Assembly (NCBI GenBank): GCA_029204225.1
Contig: CM055107.1
Location: 29,601,410 to 29,661,409 of the forward strand
DNA length: 60,000 nucleotides
Origin: Diphasiastrum complanatum
Lineage: Eukaryota; Streptophyta; Lycopodiopsida; Lycopodiales; Lycopodiaceae
Reading direction: 5' to 3'
In this document: positions 34,574 to 46,237 of the stretch, one piece after another
Numbering within the stretch: position 1 is the stretch's first letter
How the letters are laid out: each line of letters starts with the position of its first letter
Made by a program: the position numbers and the translations under genes
The notes under the pieces: generated by a model
What the model was told of the DNA's origin: nothing
The model's input: the letters and a program-made list of their open reading frames with translations, nothing else
Database searches by the model: none

Positions 34574-37500
34574 CTCTCTCTCTCAAATATCAAACAGAAA
34601 GACCACCTATTGCACACAACTTATGGCCTAAAAGATGCGTCAAGCTCAGTAGAAATGACCACCAAGCTAGTGAGCAGAACTTCGCAAATATATCATTAAC
34701 CCATCATGACAACTGAACCATAAAGATGGTGATCCTAAAAAAATTTCAGCCATAAGCTATTTTTCCAAAAAATGAAAAAAAATAAAATTTAGCATGTTTC
34801 GGCTTCAGAAACGCGGTTTTAGAAACGGCGTTTCGCTACAACTATGATCTATACTAAGTAAAAGCTACCTCCCTTTCAATTTAGTTGGAGGGAAATAAGC
34901 TATTAAAAAATTAGGGCCCAAATCAAGAACCACGTAAAATAGCATTATGGGGCTTGTCAAATGTCATAAAAAATGCACGTCAACTAATAATGGTCAAAAA
35001 GAAAAAACTATGAACTATGTCCGTAACACCCTCACATGAGACATTTTGCACACTCCTTATCTATATAGAAATAATCTATCATGGCTGATGATATATGACA
35101 CAAATTGTTGCGCCGGCGCCTTAAAGGGCGCTGGGACTTGAGCGGTTTCCCCAACACGCGCTTCAGTCTAACATTCATCCATCGTGCACTTACGTAAACG
35201 CCAACTTAGAAACGTAACAAGCTTAACCATTCAGACTTAAGAAAACTGGAATCCCAACCAACCCGACAGCCAACTTAGAATCCGTCCCCAAAAGGTAACC
35301 AAAGGCAAAGACAAGCCACACATGAAACCCCAAGGCATAGTGGTCGCCAAACTGACCAAATGGCATAAGTGACGAGCCAAACGTCGGTGACGTGGACTCT
35401 TAGGCGCCGACGATGCAAAAAGGTTGTAGTAAGGGTACTTCCACTTGGACCAGTCCCGGAGGCGAAACCGAAATGGTAATCATCCCCAAGGATCAACTTT
35501 ATTAAATTTGGAAGAGGTTACATTCATACATAGACTGACTGGTCTCGGGGCCACCAACACGTGCTGGGCATTGTGCTTGGCTCGTGCTGGTAGAGAGAGC
35601 TGAGACCTGGCGACTGGATTCCTGGCGCTAGTTGAGCTGCCCAAGTTTCTGTCTGCCGGACTCCCCCTATAGTTCTGGTGTGATTCGGCGCGCCCCCTCT
35701 GTCCTGGAATATAGTGCTTTCTAGTAAAGCACGCTTTTCTGGACTTAGTTTTTATTTTGCTGATTAAGCCTGGCCAGCCTGGCAAAATCAGTTTGGCTCC
35801 CGGACATGGGTCCCGGGAGCCGTCCCAGTGGCAGAATCAACTTGGCTCCTGACTAGGCCATGACTCGAGCTCCAGAGCTAGCTCATGACTTGTAACTACT
35901 TGGCTGGCTCACCACAGGTCGGAGGCTCAGTCCTTGACTTCCTAACTCGCTCTGGAACCTTTAGGGAGTGTCACCCCTTAGAGTCTTACAGGGCACCTTG
36001 GTGCACCTGAGTCAGCTTTACAACACAAACCCATCATTAACAATCTAGTTTCATGTTGCATAGGCACTATGTTCCTATAGGAGGTTTTAACGGTGGTGAT
36101 GCAAACTTAATGAAGTTCATAATGTCATTTTAGAGGTTACAGTTTAGCTGGTGATACAAGTTTTCACCGACAATGACAAAAACTGTAAGCTCATTGAGTC
36201 TGGCAAAGTGAGTTTCTAGCATTGTGTGGAACCCATGTGTCAAATACTACATCCGTTGTTGATACAAGAAATTTATGGTGTTCCACGAGTTTCATGCATC
36301 GCATCTAATACCCTTTCCATAATCAACTTTATGACTAGGAGGAAGAGAGCAATACAAAGTTCCTTCCAAGTTTTCTAGTACTATGTGACATTTCGAAGTC
36401 TGTATCTTCCATTTGGCATATGTTCTCAACTAACTTCTACGGATTAAGTGTTTATGAATGTGAAACATGATATAGGGTTTTATTTCATTTATGAATGTAA
36501 AACATGAATCCAAGCTTCTGAAAATGGCTAGAGATGTTTCACGTGAACATATCATGACCTACTATGTTTCCTACAACATGTACGGGTCATGGATGGTTTC
36601 AAGCCTCTACTAGCAAGTTTTCTATTCACTAGAGGCAAACATTCTTGTACCACATTGTAAATTGAAATAGGCTGGAAACTCCAAAAAAATTCTGAAACAT
36701 GCATTTTGTACAAATTTTATAATGAAGCATTATTATGGCCATTGATTTGCAAATGTCAGTAAATCAAGTGATATAAACAAGTTGAAGCAACATTTGAATT
36801 TTTTGTGAGGGTTGCACGAATTTAATGATGACTAGAAACAATGAATTCAAACATCCAAGCTCTGATAAGTCATGAATGTTTTGCACATCAACTAGACAAA
36901 ATCATCATAGTACCTGATCCAAGGATCCAAATTCAATATCATGGCATTGGATAAGATCAATATATTCGACATTCAAACGCTCCAAGCTCTCGTCGACACT
37001 TTGTGAAACACGTTTGGCACTAAAATCAAAACCTTCTGCATAGCGCCCACATTTTGTGGATAGATAATATTTCTCCCTTGGAATGCTTTTCAATGCCTTG
37101 CCCAAAACTTGTTCAGCCAAAGTGGCACCATAATATCTGAAAGCCATGAATGAGCTATAGTTAAGCTTGTGTTGGTTCTACAACAATGGAATTTTATAAA
37201 CTTCTCATTCAACCTCTATTGTAGATTGCTATTCTCATACATACTATAAAGGTACACATGTGGAGCATGTTGGTACAAAACCTTTGGTGACTTACTTTAA
37301 GAGACTATATCATGCATATGTCGCACATACAACCCATACATAAGCCAAACAAAACAATTGGACTAATTGACTTCAAAATGTAAAGACAGTGCCTTAACAA
37401 AGTTTTTCACCATAAAGTAACCAAATCAGAAAAAGGAATGTCATGTAAAAAACATAACCCCACATACAATATGGCAAGAAGAGAAATTTTTGTCGTACAT

Positions 37501-40500
37501 TCAACTCATCTCCCCCAATCCAATTGATTCTCACAAACGCCATAAATTCTCATCATCAAAAAGTGAGGCTAATGTGTGTACATCTTAACAAACAATTGAA
37601 AGATTTAATCAAAATACAGTTGAGGAGAATAATGCTTTCATGAAAGTATGGGGCAGGCCACATCAAGGAAACAACATGAGACCAATTATTCATGCCCACA
37701 TTCAAGGGAGATGAAGGGTGTTAGATTGCATAAACAAATATGCCAAGATGAAGATCGTGATGGATTGCCTAAATAGTGGAACGAATTGACAAGTGTGAAA
37801 ACCTCAGAGATGTGTAAGGACAACAAAGTTTGGAGATTGGATTGTAAAGGCAAAATGCATGTGACCCCAATTATCTTACATACACCTAGTGCTTAGTAAG
37901 GGACCGCAAGGTGCAACTCAAAGCAGCAATATCGGCATGTTAGCACACTAAAAATTGGCACCATAAGGACATGTTTGTAGCATTCACAAACTAAGTGGTA
38001 ATAATAGCTTTTATGACATATAATAAGACATTGCAAATGTTTGACCTCATCAACTATAGTCTTCATATTCAACTAGAAAGCTAATAAGTGCTGCTAAAGC
38101 TGAAAATTAGAATATTAACATCAAAGCCGATAGAGATGATAGTAGAAACTCTAGCCTAGCCAATTTGCCTACCACAATCCCATCCAGGACATCTAATACC
38201 CCAAAACCTATTACAAGACTTGCGGCCAAATCTAGTCCATCCAAGCGGATGCAGCTAGTAGATCATACTTCGAAATCACCCCAGCACAAGGAAATGAGGA
38301 GTGCTATACGTAAATCAGGGAGGACAAAGGGGCGTGACAAGGTAGTCTCACCCTTACAAGAAAAGCCTGGAGTTTACAAACTAAGACTTTAGAAAAAACC
38401 AAAATCATAAGCTAATAAATAAATGTCTCTACCTATTTATACTATACTAGAGGACCCAAATGGAACCTTCCAAGAAGTAACTGCAGTAGGGATAAGGTTG
38501 CCCATACTTTCTAGAGTCAAGGCCAAGTACTTCACTAAGGGCAAACCTAGTAATGCAATGGTGTCTTTAACTTTGTCCTTAACTCTCCCCTACCAATAAT
38601 AACATTCCCCTCAATCTGGGCATGTAAAAGATCAAATGACTAAAAATATATGTGTCTTGGCCTCAACGTGAGCTATAGAATGTAACTATTGTAGAGATTG
38701 CAAACTATAAGACTGCAAAAAGTGCATATGTCACAGATGTTGCAACAAAATGCCAACAACATAGCACTTTACTACAAAACTACCTATGCTAAGTGTGTAT
38801 ATGTCTCAAATGTATGCAACATTATCTTAAAGCTGCAAAATGAATTAGAAATCATGAACTAATATCATTGGATTGTAGCATGAGCTCAATAAAGCTATAC
38901 AAATGCCTCAAGAATGTTACAGGAATGCACCATACGGATCAGCATTGACAGTTCTTGAATGCTGCAAACACATATGGACCAAGCTGGATATATGTAGCAT
39001 ATGAACCATATGGACCACAAATGCCACATAAAAGCATCCATACAAGCATCAAGGCACCAAGCAATCTATAAAAACCAAGAGCGTCATACACCATCAACAT
39101 GAATTGGAGTTAATGCATGTGACCAATTTAAATCCTTTATATATACAACATCATAATGTGAGCCATCTAACTTTGTAGATACATCTCCTACTAATATCCC
39201 CTCTATAAGTTGAACGTAGGTCTGCTTTGCATGGCAATACTCTTGATTTGAGTGCTCAATCAATTGTTGCTTGAACTATGTAGTAGGCTAGTAACCCATC
39301 ACACTAATAAAGGCATATTGTAGAAAATAAAGAAATCTCAACAACCCACGTAGGATTGTTGATGGAGAGTCACCAACCTCGAGATATCAGCTAGACATTC
39401 TCAAATACTTAAAAAGAGTAGTGAATGGCTTGTGATTGAAGAAGAGGACTCTCATCATCACTTCACCGTCAAATAAGCAAGACAAACGGAGGCTGAATTT
39501 CTTTTGACCACAACACTTGAGTTGCCAATAACTTTTGATGTAGAGCTCTTTGTGATGTGAAACTTGGACAATATCCTTGTTTCAGTCCAACACCCTCACA
39601 TATACAATTATGTCCGACTTCTACCACAAAAAAGTGTAAAATCGTGACTTTCTCAAAAAACATTGATGAAAAATGTGAAAGATAAATATTATCTAGAGAG
39701 AAAACGGCTAAAGAGAGAAAACGGCCAGATAAAGAGTCCAGAGGGAGAAAACAAGTAGAGCGATAGAGTGGCTAGAAAGAGAAAACAATTAGAGAAGATA
39801 AAAAAAAAGTAGAAGGAATTAAGACCTTTTTAATTGCTCGAGAAAGTACTCTAAATACCAAGTTATGAACACAACTACAAATATGGCATCACCAAAAAAC
39901 CAATAGACTGTAATGATGAAAAAAGAAGGAATCTCTAACTACTAAAAGGACAACAAATCAATCATTGATCCCCTATAAGAAGCGCATGGAATCTCCAAAC
40001 TAGGACGTAAGAAGAAACCAAATCATAAGCTAATGAATGAATGTCCCTACCTCTTCTTTATACTATATTAGAGGACCCTTGATGGAGTCTTCTGGGAAGC
40101 TTCCAAATTAGGGCTAAGTTTGCCCAACCTTATCTAAACCCAACTGAAATTTAAGGGCATGCCTGGTAAAGCAATAGTGTCCTTAGCTGTGTCCTAGACT
40201 TCCTTTCTCTCCATGTTGGGACAATTTTGGCACTTTTAAACAAACATCTAAAGTGTCTAATCAAAAGTCCTTGGAGCTTTTCTACAACCTTTCTCTCCAT
40301 GTTGGGACAATTTTGGCACTTTTAAACAAACATCTAAAGTGTCTAATCAAAAGTCCTTGGAGCTTTTCTACAACTGGTATTTTGCTCTCAACCTTTCAAT
40401 TTTGGAATTTACAGGGAAACCGATTATACTGGACAATCCTTGCACTTCAAAAGTAACATTTTGCTTTGTCATTCTGCATATGGAAGGATGCTTAAGCACA

Positions 40501-40962
40501 AACGAACGTTCGTATAGAATCTTTCTGCAGCAAATATGTGCATTATCTCATCTTCAAGATGCCTTCACTTATCGGAAGTCTGAGTTTCTTTTGCACATAA
40601 AGGGTGATAAATAGAACAAATAAACATTACAACTCCAAGCTTGCAAGCCATAAAAGACAAACTCAACCATGACCAGCCCTATGCATGCAAGTATAAACAA
40701 GACGAATCCATAAAAGATCTACATGTGAGCTCTGAAAAATATGCATGCAAGTCTAAATAAGATAAGAGGCGAGAAAGAATCGCTATTACGGGGAAACGTC
40801 AAAAAAGTTGATGCCGAGGCGGATTGCTTCATGCACAGTCGCAATAGCATCATCCTCCTTCACTGGCCAGAAGACACTGCCAAGCGGAGAGGCACCAAAC
40901 CCCAGAGTGCTAACCTTCAGTCCTGTTGTCCCCAGCTGCCTGTAGCTTAAGCCTCCTGCCAT
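33018..40962 (-). CDS. L-GalDH: L-galactose dehydrogenase, five exons, 320 aa
   Basis: Aldo-keto reductase that oxidises L-galactose to L-galactono-1,4-lactone with NAD in the cytosol, the penultimate step of plant ascorbate synthesis (Smirnoff-Wheeler route). Exons on the minus strand: 40962-40790, 37136-36914, 34472-34173, 34016-33888, 33155-33018. They sum to 963 nt with a stop and no internal stop, giving 320 aa against about 319 in known plant enzymes. Visible motifs: GFGASPLGSVF, the tetrad Asp55 (INFFDVSP), Tyr60 (YYG), Lys86 (STKCGRY) and His123 (QCHDIEFGSLDQ), then RFIGITGLPL, SYCHLSLND, NASPLSMGLL, GPPEWHPA and the C-terminal PVKNLTW. Trp32 replaces a usually small residue after GSVF. 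The start ATG sits in the good context AAAGATGGC. It is the only intact host gene here. Introns 1 and 2 carry retroelement debris. Confidence 0.95.
33888..34016 (-). CDS. L-GalDH: L-galactose dehydrogenase exon 4
   Basis: 43 codons, SACADAAKHC to LIGMSSVEQ. The acceptor TTTTAG|TCAG was preferred over the CAG four bases downstream because it keeps phase 0 with exon 3 and preserves the family's LKSA-type joint. The donor is CAA|GTAAGT. Confidence 0.92.
34173..34472 (-). CDS. L-GalDH: L-galactose dehydrogenase exon 3
   Basis: Exactly 100 codons in phase 0, from VISETIPALL to EWHPAPEQLK. The acceptor is ATACAG|GTC and the donor AAG|GTTGGT. Intron 3 is 156 bp. Confidence 0.95.
34513..34584. repeat. 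(TC)n microsatellite in intron 2
   Basis: About 36 TC units with one G interruption, about 40 bp upstream (gene orientation) of the exon 3 acceptor. Together with the splice site it makes a very long pyrimidine/purine run. Confidence 0.95.
35106..36025 (-). repeat. Solo LTR of the TRG-1 family in L-GalDH intron 2
   Basis: 920 bp matching the TRG-1 LTRs at 49431-50350 and 53747-54657, with the same ends (plus strand TGTTGCGCCGG..TTTACAACA). The flanks are CAAAT and CAAAC, a 5-bp target duplication with one change. No internal region is present. This is the usual product of recombination between the two LTRs of one insertion. It lies in the same orientation as the gene. Confidence 0.93.
36914..37136 (-). 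CDS. L-GalDH: L-galactose dehydrogenase exon 2
   Basis: The acceptor TTTCAG|A completes the split Pro58 codon; the donor is CAG|GTACTA. It encodes YYGATLAEQV through FGSLDQ, including catalytic Tyr, Lys and His. Intron 2 (36913-34473) is 2441 bp. Confidence 0.95.
38340..38595 (-). repeat. Degenerate LTR-like repeat, left copy, intron 1
   Basis: Resembles 39862-40205. Shared blocks include AATCATAAGCTAAT, ATACTAGAGGACCC and AATGGTGTC/AATAGTGTC. A purine-rich minus-strand run (GGTAGGGGAGAG) follows at 38583-38594, as expected before a 3' LTR. Confidence 0.5.
38596..39861 (-). other. Non-coding interior between LTR-like repeats, intron 1
   Basis: No protein domain is visible. Near 39848-39860 the plus strand reads ACTCTAAATACCA, close to a degraded initiator-Met primer site next to the right LTR-like copy. 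An irregular AGAGAGAAAACGGC repeat lies at 39690-39790. This fits a non-autonomous or gutted minus-strand element. Confidence 0.4.
39862..40205 (-). repeat. Degenerate LTR-like repeat, right copy, intron 1
   Basis: Counterpart of 38340-38595. The copies have diverged clearly, so the insertion is old. Confidence 0.45.
40204..40375. repeat. 86-bp tandem duplication in intron 1
   Basis: Units 40204-40289 and 40290-40375 are practically identical, starting TTTCTCTCCATG and ending CTTTTCTACAAC. Confidence 0.95.
40790..40962 (-). CDS. L-GalDH: L-galactose dehydrogenase exon 1
   Basis: Encodes residues 1-57 and two bases of codon 58. The donor reads CC|GTAATA. It supplies the N-terminal strand and the catalytic Asp. 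Intron 1 (40789-37137) is 3653 bp. Confidence 0.93.
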
Positions 40963-41160
40963 CTTTTAATAATAAGTTTGTAGATTTCCTGTCCAGAATT
41001 ACTGGGACTTGCATGCATGAGCGAGGAACCTGCAACAAAACAATCAAACCATATCCTGATCAAAACAGTACAACATTTAGCCAATATTCACGAGCTTCAA
41101 TGCCATGACATAAGATAACGCCGACAGAGTTGCCATGTCAAGGGACAGGGACAGATGATG
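40963..41160 (-). promoter_or_regulatory. L-GalDH 5' flank with possible 5'-UTR acceptor
   Basis: On the minus strand a T-rich tract followed by TTTGTTGCAG|GTTCC places a plausible 3' splice site at about 41030, 68 bp upstream of the ATG. A leader intron is therefore possible. No convincing TATA box could be assigned. Confidence 0.3.
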
Positions 41161-42860
41161 GGCTGCTCCAATTAATCTTTCCCATGCTCTTCAAAGTCAA
41201 AAGTTTTGCTCTAAGTGTATGTGAATAATCAAGGAAAGGAAAGCATGAGAAACTTTTGCTTTTATTGATAAAGGATAAAGATGAGAAAACTCGTCATAGT
41301 TCACAAGAGTGCATGTAACAAATATAAAGGACATAAGGCAAATTGAGATGCTTTGACGCAATCATAGCAAAGCAAGGTAGCTACTCAAGGGCCTACTCCT
41401 TGATGCAACTCATTAGCTAAGATAGTTGCAAATCTAGGTAGTGCATGAAGCTGTAAGTCATTAGCTAAGATAGTTGCAAATTTAAGCTCTGAAGCAAGTG
41501 TTTCTACAACCATGGCACGTTAAAGTATTGCAAGTGCTTGAGTGCATTGTAACTACGTTAAAAGGTGATAAATAAAGGTGAGGCACCACATCCTTGAAGT
41601 TAGTAGTACGAATCTTACACAAGTTGACAAAAGTCATTGAATCTTTTATGCAAGAATGCATAGGTTTCCAAAGCAAAAGAAATAAAGTCCTCTTCAAGAG
41701 CATGATAGTAGTAATTCTTTATCTTGCCCTACATGAAGCAGCAACACATTGTGTAGTGGAAGCCAACCAAGGTCTTAGAGCAACCAATTAGAACGTCTCC
41801 ATGAGTGCAAACTCCTTCACATGAGAAAATAACATCAACCTAACAACACAATGACTATGAACGAGACATAGGCAAGAGGTGTGTTCGCTCCCAAACAACA
41901 TAAAAGCCGCATTTATCCACAATAGATGCAACTACATCGCAGATGGATTCATGAGTTTGTGATGCAATCTCCACCACAGAAAGCTCATAAGATGTGTGCC
42001 AAGAGAATCAAGAGGATAACCACGTGAACATTTCGCCAAACCCACTAGAGAGAGCACACATAAGATGTGTGCCAAGGCAATCAAGAGGCTGACCAACATT
42101 TTGCCAAACCCATTAGCACTAGATGAGAAATCCCCAATCTAACTCGAAGAATAGTGACAAACAACTCTGAAGAAAGACGCAAGAGCAGAATAACAGGATG
42201 CACAACAAGCTAAGCACCTAAACTTGGGCCGAGGAGAAATAATATGATGCATCAACAATATCTATTTATAATTTGAAAGGGCAACATATTAATTACATTA
42301 GCTCATATCACAATGGATCTTTAGTTATTAAAGATAAACATTATCTGCACAAGAAAGAATGTGAATCTGAGCCTAGTAGAAAGGTGAATCATTAAGAAGT
42401 TGTGTGAAGGCATGGGAGTGAAAATGCTCCCTAAGATATTTTTGAAAATGACCAACTAATGACTAGGGAGACAAAGAAGCTCGTATAGGCGGAGGGAGGA
42501 GGTCTTTGGCCACACAAAGTCTCAAAGGGAGACAAAGAAAGGCGTAGGGAGGAGGTCTTTGGCCACACAAAGACATTATTGAAAAGGAAGATTACATGTT
42601 TCCACATGAGCTGCTAAAGAAGAACAGATTGGATACCTTGCAAAAACCAAAAACAAGCTATGCAAAGTCAACACATATCCAACTTCTTAGAAAAGCAACA
42701 GGAGCAATGGAAGATGCGCAGATAAGACCAAGACCTCCAAAAGAAATGAGAAGTGAGACTTATTTCTTGACGAACTGTCCATTGGAGGTATTGAAGGTCC
42801 CTGGGACTAGTAGTACTAACTATAACATCAAATGGCCCAAACGTAGTGTAAGGTAATAAG
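41161..42860. repeat. Non-coding region with three short tandem duplications
   Basis: No gene seen. Duplicated units: 48 bp (41410 and 41458, TCATTAGCTAAGATAGTTGC), 73 bp (41986 and 42059, CATAAGATGTGTGCCAAG) and 61 bp (42466 and 42527, GGGAGACAAAG..GGTCTTTGGCCACACAAAG). Each occurs as two head-to-tail copies. Confidence 0.8.
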
Positions 42861-42869
42861 ATTTTGTAT

Positions 42870-43909
42870 TTTAAATTTCTTACACAATTCCAATTTGGCT
42901 TCATTAATGAGATTGTTGTTATCTCTACAAAATATCATGTCATCTACATAAAGTAAAAGAATTGCAATGTCACCATCATAAATTTTAAAGTACGATGATG
43001 GATTAAATTACTTACAATGAATCCAAGTAATAGAAGAAAGTTGTTGAGCCAAGAATGTCATGATTTTGAAGCTTGTTTTAAACAATACAAGCTCTTTTTA
43101 GCAAACAAACATTGTCTTCATCTCCATGCTTGGTGAAGCCCTCACGTTCCTCCATGCGAAACTTCCTCCTCAATGTAACCATACAAAAATACATTAGTCA
43201 CATCCATTTGAAAAAGTGTTGAATTGAAATGTGAAGATATTAACAGTCAAGATCCTTATGGTAGTCATTTTAGCCATAGGTGCAAAAGCCTCTTCATAGT
43301 CCAGACTTTTAACTTGAGCTTATCCTTTTACACGCAGCCTAGTCTTACTCTTGTTGATTGACCCATCTTGATTATATTTGGTTCTAAAGACACATTTACA
43401 GCCAATAGTTTCTTATTCAATGGAAGATCCATTGATGTCCATGTATGATTTTCTATCAATGCATTGAACTCCAAAATCATTGCTTCATGCCAATCTTTAA
43501 TCTCTAATGCTTTCGATAAACTTGAAGGTTCATCAAAAGATGTAAAGAGTGCATGAGAGGGATGACCAACTTCAACTTACCTTTCTCTTTCAACATATGT
43601 GAGCCTTAAAGGCTTAAATTTGTTCCTTGAAGACTTCCTTGTAGACATAGGATCTTGAATTTGCTCCTCTTTCAGCCTCAGCCCATCTCCAACGATAGCA
43701 TGAATATGGTGTGGATTTGAACATGCTTCATTAAGTTGGCTTGAGAATGCAACATCAAGCTTCAAAGTCTTTCCCTCATAGAAGATTTCATTTCTACTTA
43801 TCACAATTATTTTAGTATAAAGTACATACGCCCTATAAGCTTTTCCTGATGAGCAATATCCAACAATTATTTCTCTTGATTGAACTAGGATCTTTTTTAG
43901 TTCTAACAT
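42870..43909 (-). pseudogene. Co-4: copia post-integrase and RT fragment
   Basis: The frame at 43577-43909 is the copia post-integrase segment (REIIVGYCSSGKAYRAYVLY, then SRNEIFYEGKTL, then KPLRLTYVERER). Degraded RT follows to the left: the minus strand encodes DVTNVFLYGYIEEE-like sequence near 43160-43205 and a DDIIF motif near 42925-42960. No gag, integrase core, RNase H or LTR is attached. Many stops. Confidence 0.75.
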
Positions 43910-44021
43910 TCAAAGGAACATGTGCAAACAAAGGGGGGGATCAAAAAATTCTCAAATGACTTACATTTAGTTCATTCTTGAATAATAACTCATATAGTGT
44001 TTTTCCATCAATGGCATTACT

Positions 44022-45302
44022 AGTGTGGAAAAAGTACAAAAAGGACCAAGAGTGGATCCTTATCTGATCCTCAAGAGGGATTGGTTGTCAGATTACTTGA
44101 TCTATCAATCTACTTCAGATTAAGATCAATCTAGATCAATTCTAGACACAAAATCCTAACAAGAACAATCATTAATTGAAGGTATTTGTACTTTATGATT
44201 TCACACATGTGAAACCATGTCTGAGTATGGACTCCAACCAAAAAATCAAGTACAAATTGATAGAACCTCGAAACAATCAAAACAAATGTAGACAAATGGA
44301 GAGAATCACTCAAAATTGCTTCCAAAACCAAGATTGGTGTCTCACACTGATTATGGCCAAATGTGGCTCTATATATACAATAAGTGGGAGCTCGTGGTAC
44401 TGATCATCCCTCTGATCCCACATGTGTGAAGGTGCTTTGTCATATGATGATTCATCATGCAAAACTGACACTTGGACAAAACCTTCTATTTTGAGCACTT
44501 TTGGTCCATTTTCCTTCTATATGAAGATCTAATTGGAAATCTTCTAGAAGTCAAAATTTGCCTACTTGGATAGCTATCAAATCCAACTCGCTACACAAAA
44601 TTTGACTAGTTTCCAAAAAACTGCTAATTTTGGCTTTGATTTGGATTAATCCTATCAATTTCAACAAAACCTCTTGTACTAGGCTCTAAATTATGGCATT
44701 ATCATGGGTAATGAAGAGACCTGGTTCGTGTACTTGTAGAAGAATTTCATCTGCGCGTCCCTACCATGTGGAAAAAGTACAAAAAGGACCAAGAGTGATC
44801 CTTATCTGATCCTCAAGAAGGATTGGTTGTCAGATTACTTGATCTATCAATCTACTTCAGATTAAGATCAATCTAGATCAATTCTAGACAAAAAATCCTA
44901 ACAAGAACAATCATTAATTGAAGGTAAGTGTACTTTATGGTTTCACACATGTGAAACCTTGTCTGAGTACGGAGTCCACCCTGAAAATCAAGTACATATT
45001 GATAGAACCTCAAAACAATCAAAACAAATGTAGACAAATGGAGAGAATCACTCAAAATTGCTTCCAAAACCAAGATTGGTGTCTCACACTGATTGTGGCT
45101 CTATATATACAATAAGTGGGAGCTCGTGGTACTAATCATCCCTCTGATCCCACATGTGTGAAGGTGCTTTGTCATATGATGATTCATCATGCAAAATTGA
45201 CACTTGGACAAAACCTTCTATTTTGAGCACTTTTGGTCCATTTTCCTTCTATATGGAGATCTACTTGGAACTCTTCTAGAAGTTAAAATTCGCCTACTTC
45301 AG
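44022..45302. repeat. Direct repeat, two copies of about 540 bp, 744 bp apart
   Basis: 44022-44570 and 44766-45302 align throughout, starting TGTGGAAAAAGTACAAAAAG and ending near AAAATTYGCCTACTT. A 195-bp segment follows the first copy only. The second copy lacks a 20-bp block present in the first (around 44352). It may be a tandem duplication or two LTRs with almost nothing between them; no primer site or ORF decides it. Confidence 0.85.
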
Positions 45303-45997
45303 CTTATTCCACACGTGTGAGCTGTCCTCTACACATGGGATATGACACCTAACCAAAGGATGTGGCTCATGCAATCAATAGATTGATGCCATGTGTCATA
45401 TGTCTAGAAAACTAGTTTTTGGCCATTTTAGCCACTAGAACTCGAATGAAATCATATGTACAACATATATGATACCTAGGCCCTCCATTCTCTAGTAGGG
45501 TAAGCCTTAGAGGAGGAGATTTTAGGTTAAGCCGTCATTGAATTAGGTTAAGCCGTCATTTGAGTCAGTTCCTAAGTAGAGAAACGAGAGAAGAGTGGAT
45601 CTTGCCCGAAATACTCACCCACTCACTGCCTTCGACCTCTCGGTTAGTTGGAAGCCATAGCCATTGGTTGAGAAAGCCTCAATGCCTAGTCGGAGCCATA
45701 ATGTGTTCTAGTTGGGAGTCCGCCATAGCACTCGTTAGTTGGAGCCATAGTCAGAGTTGAGGGATGCGAAAGCCAACATTTTTGTAGATCTTGAATCCAC
45801 ACATGTGAAGGATAGTAGATTGCTGCTGTTGTACGGACAGAGATAGTACCTTAATATATTTTGATGTTCATGATCATATCTTTGTGATTTATGCAAGATT
45901 AGCATGCTAAAATTGTTGATTTTTACTTTCTAACTAGCTCTAGATGTGTTGATCAAATTGATCCAAGATCAAAGATCCATTAAGTGCATTTTGGATA
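45303..45997. other. No gene recognised
   Basis: Contains a short internal repeat TTAGGTTAAGCCGTCATT (45511-45561) and loose repeats of GTTAGTTGGAGCCATAG (45640-45755). Small open frames show no domain. Confidence 0.5.
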
Positions 45998-46237
45998 TGT
46001 AAGTTTTCCAACAATAACTATCATTCTTCGACATGGTTGACTCCTTTGACTTTCGTCGGCGTCGTCGATATATCGGATGATGTCCGATATGTCCGAGCCA
46101 CCTGTTGAGCGATTCTTGAGAATTCTTGCAGACTGTGTAGAAACACAAATAAGACCACAGAATTGGATAATAAAGTGGATGAAGATTAAAGATCGATTAT
46201 TCGGATGAATCACTCCCGATAGTAGAATAATCCAACA
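45998..46237 (-). repeat. Candidate Co-5 3' LTR
   Basis: On the minus strand it starts TGTTGGATTATTC directly after the purine run AAGAGGGTG and ends GGAAAACTTACA; 240 bp. A 5' partner was not found. Confidence 0.45.
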
